Source: Microthrixaceae bacterium (GTDB lineage: Bacteria > Actinomycetota > Acidimicrobiia > Acidimicrobiales > DATDAH01). Taken from it: a stretch of DNA of 64,000 nt. Positions 17,698 through 26,789 of this stretch are shown piece after piece (position 1 is the first letter of the stretch; every line of letters begins with the position of its first letter). Below the pieces are notes generated by a model. It made no database searches and was not told where the DNA came from. It saw only the letters and a program-made list of their open reading frames with translations. The translations under genes were made by a program, and so were the position numbers. The stretch is from contig JACJWK010000004.1 in the NCBI GenBank assembly GCA_020637195.1, forward strand, positions 124,001 through 188,000, given 5' to 3'.

Positions 17698-19206
17698 GTG
17701 CTCGCCACCATCTCGTCCGCCACCGTGCTCGGCGTCGAGGGCCGCCCCGTCACCGTCGAGGTGCACGTGTCGAGCGGCCTGCCCGCCTTCACCATCGTCG
17801 GCCTGCCCGACACCGCGTGCCGTGAAGCGCGCGACCGCGTCCGCGCCGCGCTGCTGTCCACCGGGCTGCCGTGGCCCACCCGGCGCATCACCGTCAACCT
17901 CGCCCCGTCCGGGGTGCGCAAGGTGGGCTCGGGGCTCGACCTCGCCATCGCCGTGGCCCTGCTCGTCGCCCAGGAGGAGGTCGAGCCCGCCGCTGCCGCC
18001 GGCGTCGGGTTCCTCGGCGAGCTCGGTCTCGACGGCGCGCTCCGGGCCGTGCCCGCCATGGTGTCCCTGGTCGAGGCCCTCGACGGCGCCGTGGCGGTGG
18101 TCCCCGCCGCGGCCGCCGCCGAGGCCCGCCTCGTCGCCGGTCACGAGGTCCGGCCCGTCACCCACCTCCGCGAGGTCGCGTCCGCCCTCATGGGCGAGGA
18201 GGGGTGGCCCACGCCGCCCACCCCGCCCCCGGCGCCACCGCCGCCGCCCGAGCCCGACCTGGCCGACGTACGGGGCCAGCCCGTGGCCCGCCTCGCCCTC
18301 GAGGTGGCGGCCGCCGGGCACCACCACCTGCTCATGGTGGGGCCGCCCGGCTCGGGCAAGACCATGCTGGCCCGCCGCCTTCCGGGCCTGCTGCCGCCGC
18401 TGTGTCGTGAGCACGCGCTCGAGGCCACCCGCATCCACTCCGCCGCGGGGCTGCCGCTGCGGGCCGACACGCTGCTGTGGCGCCCGCCGCTGCGGGCCCC
18501 GCACCACGGGGCGTCGCCCGTGTCGATCATCGGTGGCGGCACCGCCGTCATGCGTCCCGGCGAGGTCAGCCTCGCCCATCGGGGCGTGCTGTTCCTCGAC
18601 GAGATGGGCGAGTTCGCCCCGCAGGTGCTCGACACGCTGCGACAGCCGCTCGAGGAGGGCGAGGTGCGCGTCACCCGGGCCAAGGCCACCGCCACCTATC
18701 CCGCCCGGTTCCTCCTGGCGGGCGCCATGAACCCGTGCCCGTGCGGCGAGGGGTCGGTCCCGGGGGCGTGCTCGTGCTCCGACGCGGCCCGCGCCCGGTA
18801 CCGGCGCCGCCTCTCGGGGCCGCTGCTCGACCGGTTCGACCTCCGGGTCGAGGTGCTGCGCCCGGAGGTCGACGACCTCCTCCGGGGCGAGCCGGGGGAG
18901 TCCAGCACGAGGGTCGCCGAGCGGGTGGCGGCGGCCCGGGAGCGCGCGCGGCACCGGGGCGTGTGGGCCAACGCGGAGCTGGGTGCCGCCGCGCTCGACG
19001 AGTGCGCGCCACTGTCCGACGGCGCGGCGCTCGTCGTCGAGCAGGCGCTGCGCTCCGGCCGGCTGTCGGCGCGGGGCCTCCAGCGGGTGCGCCGCGTCGC
19101 GCTGACGCTGGCCGACCTGTGGGGGTGCGACGGGGCGCTCGGCAGCGACCAGGTCAGCCTGGCCCTGAGCCTTCGGGCCGACCCGGTGGGGCTGAGCCGT
19201 GGGTGA
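17698..19206 (+). CDS. comM: ComM/YifB-family Mg-chelatase-like AAA+ ATPase
   Basis: A 502-residue protein of the YifB/ComM family; in naturally transformable bacteria ComM is a branch-migration helicase that aids integration of incoming DNA. The N-terminal domain starts MLATISSATVLGVEGRPV and has GLPDTACREARDRV. The ATPase has Walker A GPPGSGKT (about 215), Walker B VLFLDEMGEF (about 296) and a Cys cluster NPCPCG...CSC that may bind zinc. The GTG at 17698 has GGGAGGAG just upstream, which decides the start. It overlaps dprA by 8 bases, joining two genes of DNA uptake and recombination. Confidence 0.93.
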   Translation: MLATISSATVLGVEGRPVTVEVHVSSGLPAFTIVGLPDTACREARDRVRAALLSTGLPWPTRRITVNLAPSGVRKVGSGLDLAIAVALLVAQEEVEPAAAAGVGFLGELGLDGALRAVPAMVSLVEALDGAVAVVPAAAAAEARLVAGHEVRPVTHLREVASALMGEEGWPTPPTPPPAPPPPPEPDLADVRGQPVARLALEVAAAGHHHLLMVGPPGSGKTMLARRLPGLLPPLCREHALEATRIHSAAGLPLRADTLLWRPPLRAPHHGASPVSIIGGGTAVMRPGEVSLAHRGVLFLDEMGEFAPQVLDTLRQPLEEGEVRVTRAKATATYPARFLLAGAMNPCPCGEGSVPGACSCSDAARARYRRRLSGPLLDRFDLRVEVLRPEVDDLLRGEPGESSTRVAERVAAARERARHRGVWANAELGAAALDECAPLSDGAALVVEQALRSGRLSARGLQRVRRVALTLADLWGCDGALGSDQVSLALSLRADPVGLSRG

Positions 19207-20338
19207 GGCCCTCCCTCCCGAGGCGCACGGCGCCGCCCTCTGCACCCTCCCGGGCATGGGCCCGGCGCGGCTGGTGGCCGTGGCCCGGGCCTGGCCCGAC
19301 CTGGCCGAGGCCTGGGGCCGGGTGCTCGACGGCCGGATCGCCGACGAGCCCACCGTGGCCGCCGCGCTCGGGCGCTCGGCCCGCGACCTCCGGGGGCGTG
19401 GGCGGCCGCAGGCCCGCCGCATCGAGCCCGGCGAGGTCCTCGACCGCCACCGGTCCGCCGGGGGCGTCAGCGCGTCCAGGGGCGCCGCCTACCCCGAGGC
19501 GTTGGCCGGCGACGTCGAGCCGCCCGTCGTGCTGTTCCACCGCGGGCGGCCTGACGTCCTGGCCGGGCCCCGGGTCGCGGTGGTCGGCACCCGCGACTGC
19601 ACCGGGTACGGCCGCCAACTGGCCCGCCGGCTGGGCCGCGACCTCGCGGTCGCCGGCGTGCGGGTCGTGTCGGGCCTGGCCCTCGGCATCGACGGCGCGG
19701 CCCACGAGGGGGCCCTGCGGGTCGAGGGCGGCGGGCCGCCCGTCGCGGTCGTGGGCTCGGGGCTCGACGTGGTGTACCCGAGGGCCCACGGCGCGCTCTG
19801 GGCGCAGGTCGAGGAGACGGGCGTCGTGCTGTCGGAGGCGCCGCTCGGCGCCGCCCCCGAGCGCTGGCGCTTCCCCTCGCGCAACCGGGTGGTGGCCGCG
19901 CTCGCCGACGTCGTGGTGGTGGTCGAGTCGCCCCGGCGGGGCGGGTCGCTGCACACGGTCGACGCCGCCCTCGAGCGTGACGTGCCCGTGCTGGCGGTCC
20001 CCGGGCCCGTCACCAGCCCCACGTCGGCGGGCTGCAACCAGTTGCTGGCCGACGCCGTGGCCGGCGTCGCCCGCGATGCGGGCGACGTGCTCTCGCTGCT
20101 CGGCCTGTCGCAGGCGGCCGTGGCGCGCGGCGGCGCCGACCCGCGCCCCAGCCCCACCCCCGACCAGGCCGCCGTGCTCGACGCCTTCGGGTGGCAACCG
20201 GCCGTGCTCGAGCAGCTGGCGGTCCGCACGGCCCTGGGGTTGGGCACCGTGGCCGAGGCCCTGCACGCGCTCGAGGCGGCGGGCTGGGTGGCCGCCTCGG
20301 GCGGCTGGTACGAGCGGGTGGCGAGGCCCGACCGGTGA
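19199..20338 (+). CDS. dprA: DNA-processing protein DprA
   Basis: A 379-residue DprA, which binds single-stranded DNA and loads RecA. The Rossmann-like core has VAVVGTRDCTGYGR (about 127), SGLALGIDGAAHEGAL, FPSRNRVVAALAD and SLHTVDAALERDVPVLAVPG. A helix-hairpin-helix-like N-terminus (LCTLPGMGPARLVAV) and a winged-helix C-terminus complete it. It starts on a GTG overlapping the end of comM. All conserved segments are intact. Confidence 0.96.
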   Translation: MGEALPPEAHGAALCTLPGMGPARLVAVARAWPDLAEAWGRVLDGRIADEPTVAAALGRSARDLRGRGRPQARRIEPGEVLDRHRSAGGVSASRGAAYPEALAGDVEPPVVLFHRGRPDVLAGPRVAVVGTRDCTGYGRQLARRLGRDLAVAGVRVVSGLALGIDGAAHEGALRVEGGGPPVAVVGSGLDVVYPRAHGALWAQVEETGVVLSEAPLGAAPERWRFPSRNRVVAALADVVVVVESPRRGGSLHTVDAALERDVPVLAVPGPVTSPTSAGCNQLLADAVAGVARDAGDVLSLLGLSQAAVARGGADPRPSPTPDQAAVLDAFGWQPAVLEQLAVRTALGLGTVAEALHALEAAGWVAASGGWYERVARPDR

Positions 20339-20361
20339 GCGGACGGGCCGGGGCGCCCGCG

Positions 20362-21794
20362 TCAGTCGATGCCGGCGATCTTCTTCGAGGCCAGCGCCCG
20401 CCGCGAGTCGTACGAGCGCAGGATCTGCATCTTCTCGGCCTCGATCGACCCCTCGGCGTGCACCGCCAGCACCGCGTGGTAGCCGCCCAGGTCGCGCGCG
20501 GTGAGGTCGCTGATCACGTGCATCAGGCGCAGCCGGTCCTCGGCCGGTGAGCCGACGCCGCCCGGAAAGGTGCTTCTCTCCAAGCACCGGGCGCACGTCG
20601 GCGCTGTCCCAGTCGTCGCCGCCGGGGCCCGTGACGAGCAGCCCGCCGGCGCAGTCCTGCACCCACTCGAGGGCCTGGTGGTACCCGCTGGCGAACGTGA
20701 ACTTGGCCATGTTGGTGGTCATCGGGTCCGGGAAGGCGATGCCTCCTCCACCTGCGCCCGCAGCCCAGCAGCCATCGTCGAGATGAGGGGCGCGCACCGT
20801 CTCCGGAGTACGAGATCAGGTGGGTGAGCTTGTCCCGGATGCGGCCGGCCTTAGCCACGCCGTTCATCTCGATCGCCATCAGCGCCGATCCGCCCACGAG
20901 CGCGTCGAGCAGGGGCGGCTTTGTACGACACCCTGCGGTGAAGCGGTGGTACTCGACGAAGGTGAGGGCCACGCTGCCGGCCAGCTCCGGCTCGCGGCAC
21001 AGGAACACCCGGTCCCACGGCACGAACACGTCGTTGAACACGGTGAGGCTCTCGAGCAGCTTGTGCCCGCTCGACAGGGGGAACTCGAAGTCGTTGTGCT
21101 CGCGGCCCGAGTACGACGACACGTACAGCTCGAGGCCCGGGGTGTTGACCGGGACGGCGAAGGCCACCGCGTAGTCCTCGTCGGCGGGGCCCATGGCCCG
21201 GGTGGGCAGCACCACCAGCTCGTCGGCGTTGGCGCTGCTGGTGGTGTGGCACTTGGCGCCCCGCACCACGATGCCGTCGGCGCTCTGGTCCACCACGTGC
21301 ACGTACAGGTCGGGGTCGGACTGCTTGCTCGGGCCCACCGAGCGGTCGCCCTTCACGTCGGTCTGGGCCACGGCCACCGCCAGGTCGTTGTCGCGGCAGT
21401 GCTCGTGGAAGGCCAGGGCCTTCTCGCAGCTCTCGCCGGCCAGCTTGCGCAGCAGGGCGAAGGTGGCGTCGGTGCCGATCTCTTTGATGAGGGTCACCAC
21501 GGTGCCGCCCTCGGCCGTGCTGGCGTCGATGAGGCGCATGCGCTCGAGCAGGTCCTCGGCGTCGCGCGGGACCTTGTAGTAGGTGCTGAACTCGGCCCCG
21601 GTGTCGGGGTCGGTGGTCACCGCCAGCTCCCGGAAGGCCGGGTCGGCCACCAGGTCGAAGTCGTGCGCGGCGTGGTCGACGGCCACGCGCAGCTCGGGCA
21701 CCGCGTTCAGGTCGGGGACGGCCTGTCCGCGGTAGAAGAGCGTGCGCCCGTCCACCAGGCCGGCGCGGTACTCGTCAGCAGTGCGCAGTGGCAT
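20362..21794 (-). CDS. HpaB/4-hydroxybutyryl-CoA dehydratase-like flavoprotein lacking Fe-S cysteines, frame-disrupted C-terminus
   Basis: The protein resembles the acyl-CoA-dehydrogenase-fold family of 4-hydroxyphenylacetate 3-hydroxylase and 4-hydroxybutyryl-CoA dehydratase (AbfD). AbfD-like stretches include DNDLAVAVAQTDVKGDRS, KQSDPDLYVHVV and SGREHNDFEFPLSSGHKLLE. AbfD binds a [4Fe-4S] cluster through two Cys in its N-terminal half plus a His and a Cys later; here the N-terminal pair is absent (STAEGGTVVTLIKEIGTDA instead), so a cluster is unlikely. Residues up to about codon 290 are clean. The rest is split: TTNMAKFTFASGYHQALEW and RLRLMHVISDLTARDLGGYH lie in other frames, with indels near 20805, 20745 and 20575, and another possible near 20928. 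It diverges from xerC. Substrate unknown. Confidence 0.7.
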
Positions 21795-21877
21795 GGGCCG
21801 ACCCTAGACCGATCCCGGGGATGCACCAGCAGGCGGAGGGACCGCCCCTCGGACCCGGCGGTCGGCGGCGCCGGCGT

Positions 21878-21883
21878 TAGCGT
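21878..21883 (+). promoter_or_regulatory. Candidate -10 box (TAGCGT) for xerC
   Basis: TAGCGT ends 6 bases before the xerC ATG, so transcription would start at or within a base or two of the start codon (leaderless). GGGGAGATG could alternatively act as a very close ribosome-binding site, but the spacing is too short. The 95-base gap is shared with the divergent flavoprotein gene. Confidence 0.4.
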
Positions 21884-21889
21884 GGGGAG

Positions 21890-22765
21890 ATGGGCTGGGA
21901 CCTCGAGGGCTTCTCGGCCTCGCTCACCGGGGTGTCGTCCGCCACCCGCGAGGCCTACGGGCGCGACGTGGCCGCGTTCGCCCGCTGGGCCGGCCGTCTC
22001 GGCCTCACGGGGCCCGAGGGCGTCGAGCGGCGCACGCTCCGGCGGTACCTCGCGTTCCTCTCGACCTCCGGCAAGGCCAAGCGTTCGATCGCCCGGTCGG
22101 CCTCGTCGCTGCGGCGGTACTTCGGCTGGCTCCGGCGCAGCGGGCGGCTCGACGCCGATCCGTCGGCCGGCCTCAGCGCCCCGAAGGGCGAGGGCCGCCT
22201 GCCCCGGGTGCTCGCCGACGCCGAGGTCACCCAGCTCCTCGACGAGCCCCGCCGCGCCGACGACCCGCCCGAGATCGCCGCCCGCGACCTGGCCGTGGTC
22301 GAGCTGCTCTACGGCAGCGGCCTGCGGGTGGCCGAGCTGTGTGGCCTGCGGCCCGACGACCTCGACCTGCGCCGGCGGCGCGTCGTGGTGTGGGGCAAGG
22401 GCGCGAAGCAGCGGCAGGTCCCGCTGAGCCCGCCGGCGGTCGAGGCTCTCGACCGGTGGCTGCGCGACGGTCGACCGGGGCTCGCCGGGCCCGAGTCCCC
22501 CGACGACGCCGTCTTCCTCAACCGCCGAGGCAACCGCCTCACCCCCCGCGACGTGCGCCGCATCCTGGACCGGCGCTCCACCACGCCGGTCCACCCCCAC
22601 GCGCTGCGTCACACCTTCGCCACTCATCTTCTCGACGGAGGTGCCGACTTGCGTGCTGTGCAGGAGTTGCTCGGCCACGCCGACCTCGCCACCACCCAGC
22701 TCTACACCCACGTCAGCAAGGAACGATTGAAGTCCGTGTTCCAGGCCACCCACCCGAGAGCGTGA
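21890..22765 (+). CDS. xerC: Tyrosine recombinase XerC
   Basis: A 291-residue recombinase for resolving chromosome dimers at dif. The SAM-like N-terminal core-binding domain (1-100) is followed by the catalytic domain with Arg in YGSGLRVAEL (about 147), the Lys in VWGKGAKQRQVPL, HALRHTFATHLL (about 237), LGHADLATTQLYTHV and the nucleophile Tyr (about 272). The catalytic set is complete. The position between dprA and whiG/rpsB is typical of actinobacterial XerC, which argues against a phage integrase. whiG begins 12 bases downstream. Confidence 0.92.
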   Translation: MGWDLEGFSASLTGVSSATREAYGRDVAAFARWAGRLGLTGPEGVERRTLRRYLAFLSTSGKAKRSIARSASSLRRYFGWLRRSGRLDADPSAGLSAPKGEGRLPRVLADAEVTQLLDEPRRADDPPEIAARDLAVVELLYGSGLRVAELCGLRPDDLDLRRRRVVVWGKGAKQRQVPLSPPAVEALDRWLRDGRPGLAGPESPDDAVFLNRRGNRLTPRDVRRILDRRSTTPVHPHALRHTFATHLLDGGADLRAVQELLGHADLATTQLYTHVSKERLKSVFQATHPRA

Positions 22766-22777
22766 GACGAGCGTCCC

Positions 22778-23554
22778 GTGTCCGATGACGGCGCCCGCGT
22801 CGACGCGCTCTGGGAGCGCTACAAGGCCACCAAGGGCCGCGACGCGCGCGACCAGCTCATCCTGCACTACTCACCGCTGGTCAAGTACGTCGCCGGTCGG
22901 GTCGGCGTCGGCCTGCCGCAGAACGTCGACCAGGCCGACCTCGTCAGCTACGGGATCTTCGGGCTGATCGACGCCATCGAGAAGTTCGACCCCGAGCGGG
23001 GCTTCAAGTTCGAGACCTACGCCATCTCCCGGATCAAGGGCTCCATCCTCGACGAGCTCCGCTCGATCGACTGGGTGCCCCGGTCGGTGCGGGCCAAGGC
23101 GCGGTCGCTCGAGAAGGCCTACGCCAAGCTGGAGGGCAACCTCCACCGGAGCCCCACCGACGAGGAGCTCGCCGCCGAGCTCGACCTCTCCGAAGGTCAG
23201 CTCCAACAGCTGCTGTCGCAGATCTCGTTCGTGGGCATGGCGGCGCTCGACGAGATGCTCGCCGGCGGTGACCGCGGCGAGTCCATGACCCTCGGCGACA
23301 CGATCGCCGACTCGGGGCGGGGGCCGGTCACCACCTACGAGGCCGAGGAGACCCGCCAGCTCCTCGCCGAGACCATCAACCGCATGCCCGAGCGCGAGCG
23401 CCTGGTGCTGACGCTCTACTACTACGAGGCGCTCACCCTGGCCGAGATCGGCGAGGTGCTCAGCGTCACCGAGAGCCGGGTGTGCCAGATCCACACCAAG
23501 GCGGTGCTCCAGCTGCGGTCGCGGATGGCCGCCGCCGAGCGCGAGCCCGCCTAG
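22778..23554 (+). CDS. whiG: WhiG/FliA-type RNA polymerase sigma factor
   Basis: A 258-residue sigma-70 group-3 factor. Region 2 has HYSPLVKYVAGRV, DLVSYGIFGLIDAI and GFKFETYAISRIKGSILDEL; region 3 has PTDEELAAELDLSE; region 4 has RMPERERLVLTLYYYEALTL and SRVCQIHTKAVLQLR. WhiG commits aerial hyphae to sporulation in Streptomyces, and relatives control motility as FliA; which applies here cannot be told, as no flagellar or whi genes are visible. It starts with GTG, in an apparent operon with xerC. The xerC-whiG-M23-rpsB order is conserved in Streptomyces. Confidence 0.93.
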   Translation: MSDDGARVDALWERYKATKGRDARDQLILHYSPLVKYVAGRVGVGLPQNVDQADLVSYGIFGLIDAIEKFDPERGFKFETYAISRIKGSILDELRSIDWVPRSVRAKARSLEKAYAKLEGNLHRSPTDEELAAELDLSEGQLQQLLSQISFVGMAALDEMLAGGDRGESMTLGDTIADSGRGPVTTYEAEETRQLLAETINRMPERERLVLTLYYYEALTLAEIGEVLSVTESRVCQIHTKAVLQLRSRMAAAEREPA

Positions 23555-23641
23555 CCCCCGGTACCGTCTCCCTGGCGGGTGCCGGCGCCCCAGCGCCCGC
23601 CCCCTTCCCCCTCGCGTGTCGTCCACCCTCCAGGGGGAACC

Positions 23642-24214
23642 ATGTCGCATCGCCTCCGCCTCGTCGCGGTCGCACTCGCCGTGACCGCCGCCGCGGCCGG
23701 GTTCCACATCGAGCCCGCCGCCGGCCAGGCGGTCACCTACCGTCCGCCCGTCGACGCCCCCGTCACCGACCCGTTCCGGGCCCCGGCGTCGCCCTACGGC
23801 CCGGGCAACCGCGGCATCGAGTACGCCACGGTGCCCGGCACGATCGTGCGGGTCATCGGCCCCGGCACCGTGGCCTTCGCCGGCTCCGTCGCCGGCACCC
23901 GCTACGTCAGCGTCGACCACGCCGACGGCCTGCGCAGCAGCTACGGGGGCCTCGCCTCGATCAGCGTCGTGGTGGGCCAGGCCCTCGGTCCCGGCGCCGA
24001 GGTGGGCCGGTCCGCCGACACCTTGCACCTCGGGGTCCGGCGCGGCGACGAGTACCTCGACCCCGAGGCGCTCTTCGCCGCCGCGGCCCCGGCGGTGCGG
24101 CTCATCCCGGTCGCCGAGTTCGACGCGGCCGCGGATCGCGAGGCGACGGCGCCCGACGGCGTGGGGGCGGCCCTCGGGGCGCGCCTGGCCACCGACGGAA
24201 CCGGGGCGTCCTGA
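23642..24214 (+). CDS. Secreted M23/LytM-like protein with degenerate metal site
   Basis: A 190-residue protein with a signal peptide (MSHRLRLVAVALAVTAAAAG, cleavage near the Ala/Gly stretch) and a LytM-like domain. True M23 peptidases bind zinc through H-x-x-x-D and H-x-H. Here the first motif reads NRGIEYA (Asn and Glu replace His and Asp) and the last reads TLHLGV (Thr replaces the first His), so the zinc site is probably lost. The fold is otherwise recognisable (GTVAFAGSVAGTRYVSVDH, GVRRGDEYLDPEALF). It may be a non-catalytic regulator of cell-wall hydrolases, like EnvC or NlpD. AGGGGGAACC before the ATG at 23642 fixes the start. It sits between whiG and rpsB as in Streptomyces. Confidence 0.85.
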   Translation: MSHRLRLVAVALAVTAAAAGFHIEPAAGQAVTYRPPVDAPVTDPFRAPASPYGPGNRGIEYATVPGTIVRVIGPGTVAFAGSVAGTRYVSVDHADGLRSSYGGLASISVVVGQALGPGAEVGRSADTLHLGVRRGDEYLDPEALFAAAAPAVRLIPVAEFDAAADREATAPDGVGAALGARLATDGTGAS

Positions 24215-24223
24215 ACCGGGGCG

Positions 24224-24832
24224 TCAGCGGGCGGTGGTCGAGGCGGGCTCGGCGTCGGCGGGGGAGGAGGAGGGCGACGGTGCCGGCCGCCGCCCGAGCA
24301 CCCGCCACCACCCGGCCGTGACCACTGCGACGGTGGCGCCGCCGAGTGCGACCGTGTGCAGCAACACGGCCTTGACCAGCGTGGAGGGGGCCATCTCGGT
24401 GCCGTCCACCAGGAAGAACAGCACGTCGTCGTTCCACAGCCATCGGTGGTAGCCGGCCACGTTCCCGCCCGCGGTGACGGTGCGGATCGCGACCTGGTCG
24501 TAGGCGATGGCCAGGCCGGTGATGGCCGCCGCGGCGGCGACGACGGCGCCGCCGACCGCCCAGAGCACCCCCGGCGCCACCCGCTCGCCCGGTCGGGCCC
24601 GCGCCGCGAGCAGCACCCCGGCGACCACCACGGTGGGCAGGGCCGCCCACGACGCGAAGCCGTGAACGGCGCGCAGCACGTCGCCGGGCTGGGTCCCGTT
24701 GTCCGGGAAGGCGTCGCCGAACGCCTGGCTCGGCGTGGGCTCGTACAAGAAGAACAGCGCCGCGCCGGTGACCACGAGCACCAGCACCTCGACGCTGAGC
24801 AGGCCGAGGGCCAGCCTCCGGGCGGTCGCCAT
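24224..24832 (-). CDS. Cytochrome b-like four-helix membrane protein (relative of the one at 1736)
   Basis: A 202-residue protein with four predicted helices at about 8-30, 58-80, 90-112 and 150-175, and a Pro/Ser/Ala tail. Like the protein at 1736 it has a single His in helix 2 (RAVHGFASW) and one in helix 4 (LLHTVALGG), in matching places, so both may bind one heme b. The loop after helix 3 holds YHRWLWNDDVLFF. It is divergent from rpsB and convergent with the M23-like gene (9 bases apart). No electron-transfer partner gene lies near. Heme binding is inference from His placement. Confidence 0.6.
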   Translation of the reverse strand: MATARRLALGLLSVEVLVLVVTGAALFFLYEPTPSQAFGDAFPDNGTQPGDVLRAVHGFASWAALPTVVVAGVLLAARARPGERVAPGVLWAVGGAVVAAAAAITGLAIAYDQVAIRTVTAGGNVAGYHRWLWNDDVLFFLVDGTEMAPSTLVKAVLLHTVALGGATVAVVTAGWWRVLGRRPAPSPSSSPADAEPASTTAR

Positions 24833-24877
24833 CGGCCCACGGTACGCCCGGCTGGCCCCGCCCGGGGTCGATCCCGG

Positions 24878-24883
24878 TAGGAT
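24878..24883 (+). promoter_or_regulatory. Candidate -10 box (TAGGAT) for rpsB
   Basis: TAGGAT in the context CCGGTAGGATCG, the same as before ffh. Transcription would start near 24890, leaving a leader of about 110 bases before rpsB, long enough for S2 feedback control. GGGGAGGAG before the ATG at 25000 is a strong ribosome-binding site. Confidence 0.45.
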
Positions 24884-24999
24884 CGAGTGTCGGCCCGGCG
24901 CCCGCCGGGTCGATCGTCAACGTCACCCCCGGGCCATCCCCACGGTCGCCGAGAGGCGCACGGCCCGAGGTCCGCACAACCGCGGGGAGGAGTCCCACC

Positions 25000-25986
25000 A
25001 TGGCGCCCGTCGTCACCATGAAGCAGCTGCTCGAGGCCGGGGTCCACTTCGGCCACCAGACCCGCCGCTGGAACCCCAAGATGAAGCGGTTCCTCTGGGG
25101 TGAGCGCAACGGCATCTACATCATCGACCTCGAGGAGACGCTGCGGCGCATCGAGGTGGCCTACTCGTTCGTGCGCGACCTCGTCGCCGACGGGGGCTCG
25201 GTGCTGTTCGTGGGCACCAAGAAGCAGGCCCAGGACAGCGTCCAGTCCTACGCCGAGAAGTGCGGCATGCCCTACGTCAACCAGCGCTGGCTGGGCGGCA
25301 TGCTCACGAACTTCGAGACCATCTCCAAGCGCGTCGGCAAGATGCAGGAGTACGGCCGGATGCGCGACTCGGGCGAGTTCGCGGCGATGCCCAAGAAGGA
25401 GGCCCTCATCTTGGGCCGCGAGCTCGAGAAGCTCGAGCGCAACCTCAGCGGCATCCGCAACATGACCAAGCGCCCGGCGGCCGTGTTCGTGCTGGACACG
25501 AAGAAGGAGCACATCGCGGTCACCGAGGCCAACAAGCTCGGCATCCCGATCGTGGCCCTCGTCGACACCAACTGCGACCCCGACGTCATCGACTACGTCA
25601 TCCCCGGCAACGACGACGCCATCCGCTCGGGCGACCTGATGTGTCGGATCCTGGCCGACGCCGTCCAGGAGGGCCTGTACATCCGCTCGAAGCGCAACCC
25701 CGAGGTGGCGCCCGCGGTGCAGCGGTCCGCCGAGGAGGAGGCCGCGGTCGCCGCGCAGCAGGCCGATGCCCGCAACCAGGCCGCGGCCCAGGCGGCCGAG
25801 CGCGAGGCGCGCCTCGCCGCCGCGAAGGCCGAGCAGGCCGACAAGGCCAAGGCCCCTGCTCCTGCCGCCGCCCCCCGCCCCCCGCCGCCGCCCCCCCTTG
25901 CCGCCGAGGCGCCCGCCCCCGCCGCCGAGGAGGCCCCCGCGGCCGAGACGGCATCCGACACCCCCGCCGAGACCGAGGAGTCCTGA
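25000..25986 (+). CDS. rpsB: 30S ribosomal protein S2 with Ala/Pro-rich C-terminal extension
   Basis: A 328-residue S2. The conserved core (1-250) includes KQLLEAGVHFGHQTRRWNPK, VLFVGTKKQAQ, QRWLGGMLTNFETI and PIVALVDTNCDPD. After about residue 245 a disordered Ala/Glu/Pro tail of some 80 residues is added (a run of Pro near 290), longer than the usual 250-300-residue S2. It starts with ATG after GGGGAGGAG and is followed 2 bases later by tsf, the standard pair. Confidence 0.97.
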   Translation: MAPVVTMKQLLEAGVHFGHQTRRWNPKMKRFLWGERNGIYIIDLEETLRRIEVAYSFVRDLVADGGSVLFVGTKKQAQDSVQSYAEKCGMPYVNQRWLGGMLTNFETISKRVGKMQEYGRMRDSGEFAAMPKKEALILGRELEKLERNLSGIRNMTKRPAAVFVLDTKKEHIAVTEANKLGIPIVALVDTNCDPDVIDYVIPGNDDAIRSGDLMCRILADAVQEGLYIRSKRNPEVAPAVQRSAEEEAAVAAQQADARNQAAAQAAEREARLAAAKAEQADKAKAPAPAAAPRPPPPPPLAAEAPAPAAEEAPAAETASDTPAETEES

Positions 25987-25988
25987 TC

Positions 25989-26789
25989 GTGGCCGACTTC
26001 ACCGCCAAGGACGTGCAGGCCCTGCGCCAGGCGAGCGGCGCCGGGATGATGGACGCCAAGCGCGCCCTCACCGAGAACGACGGCGACCCCGAGGCCGCGG
26101 CCCAGTGGCTGCGCGAGAAGGGCCTCGCCAAGGCCGCCTCCCGCTCGGACCGTGAGAACAACCAGGGCGCGGTCGCCGTGGCCGTCGACACCGAGAACGT
26201 GGTCGGCGCCATCGTCGAGCTCAAGTCCGAGACCGACTTCGTGGCCAAGTCCGACCAGTTCAAGGACCTCGCCCAGGAGATCGCCGCGCTGGTCCTCGCC
26301 GAGGGCGAGGAGGCGGCCACCCAGAAGGCCGCGGCCATCGACGAGCTGAAGGTGACCCTGAAGGAGAACATCGAGCTCGGCCGGGTGGTCCGCTTCGCGG
26401 CCGCCGAGGGCAACCTGCTCGACACGTACCTGCACGTGCAGAGCGAGCGGGGCGTCAACGCCGTGCTGGTCGAGCTCTCCGGGGGCACCCCCGAGCTCGC
26501 CCACGACCTGGCCGTCCACATCGCCTTCACCAAGCCGCCGTACCGGTCGCGCGACGAGGTGCCCGCCGCCGACGTCGAGGCCGAGCGCCAGAGCCTCGAG
26601 GCCATCACCAAGGCCGAGGGCAAGCCCGAGCAGGCGTGGCCGAAGATCATCGAGGGTCGCCTCAACGGCTGGTACAAGGAGCGGGTGCTGCTCGACCAGG
26701 CGTTCGTGCGCGACGAGAAGCAGACCGTCACCCAGCTCCTCGGCGACGCCACCCTGGTGCGCTTCGCCCAGGTCGTGATCGGCGCTTGA
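25989..26789 (+). CDS. tsf: Elongation factor Ts
   Basis: A 266-residue EF-Ts that exchanges GDP for GTP on EF-Tu. It has the TDFTAKDVQ-like start (VADFTAKDVQALRQASGAG), MMDAKRALTEN, SETDFVAKSDQF and the C-terminal dimerisation part (HIAFTKPPYRSRDEVP). The GTG at 25989 is 2 bases after the rpsB stop. Its stop overlaps the predicted TTG start of pyrH. Confidence 0.97.
   Translation: MADFTAKDVQALRQASGAGMMDAKRALTENDGDPEAAAQWLREKGLAKAASRSDRENNQGAVAVAVDTENVVGAIVELKSETDFVAKSDQFKDLAQEIAALVLAEGEEAATQKAAAIDELKVTLKENIELGRVVRFAAAEGNLLDTYLHVQSERGVNAVLVELSGGTPELAHDLAVHIAFTKPPYRSRDEVPAADVEAERQSLEAITKAEGKPEQAWPKIIEGRLNGWYKERVLLDQAFVRDEKQTVTQLLGDATLVRFAQVVIGA

Noticed and set aside
21890..22765. Possible phage or integrative-element integrase
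   Set aside because: It is a tyrosine recombinase, but the dprA-xerC-whiG-rpsB order and the lack of attachment repeats or phage genes mark it as housekeeping XerC.
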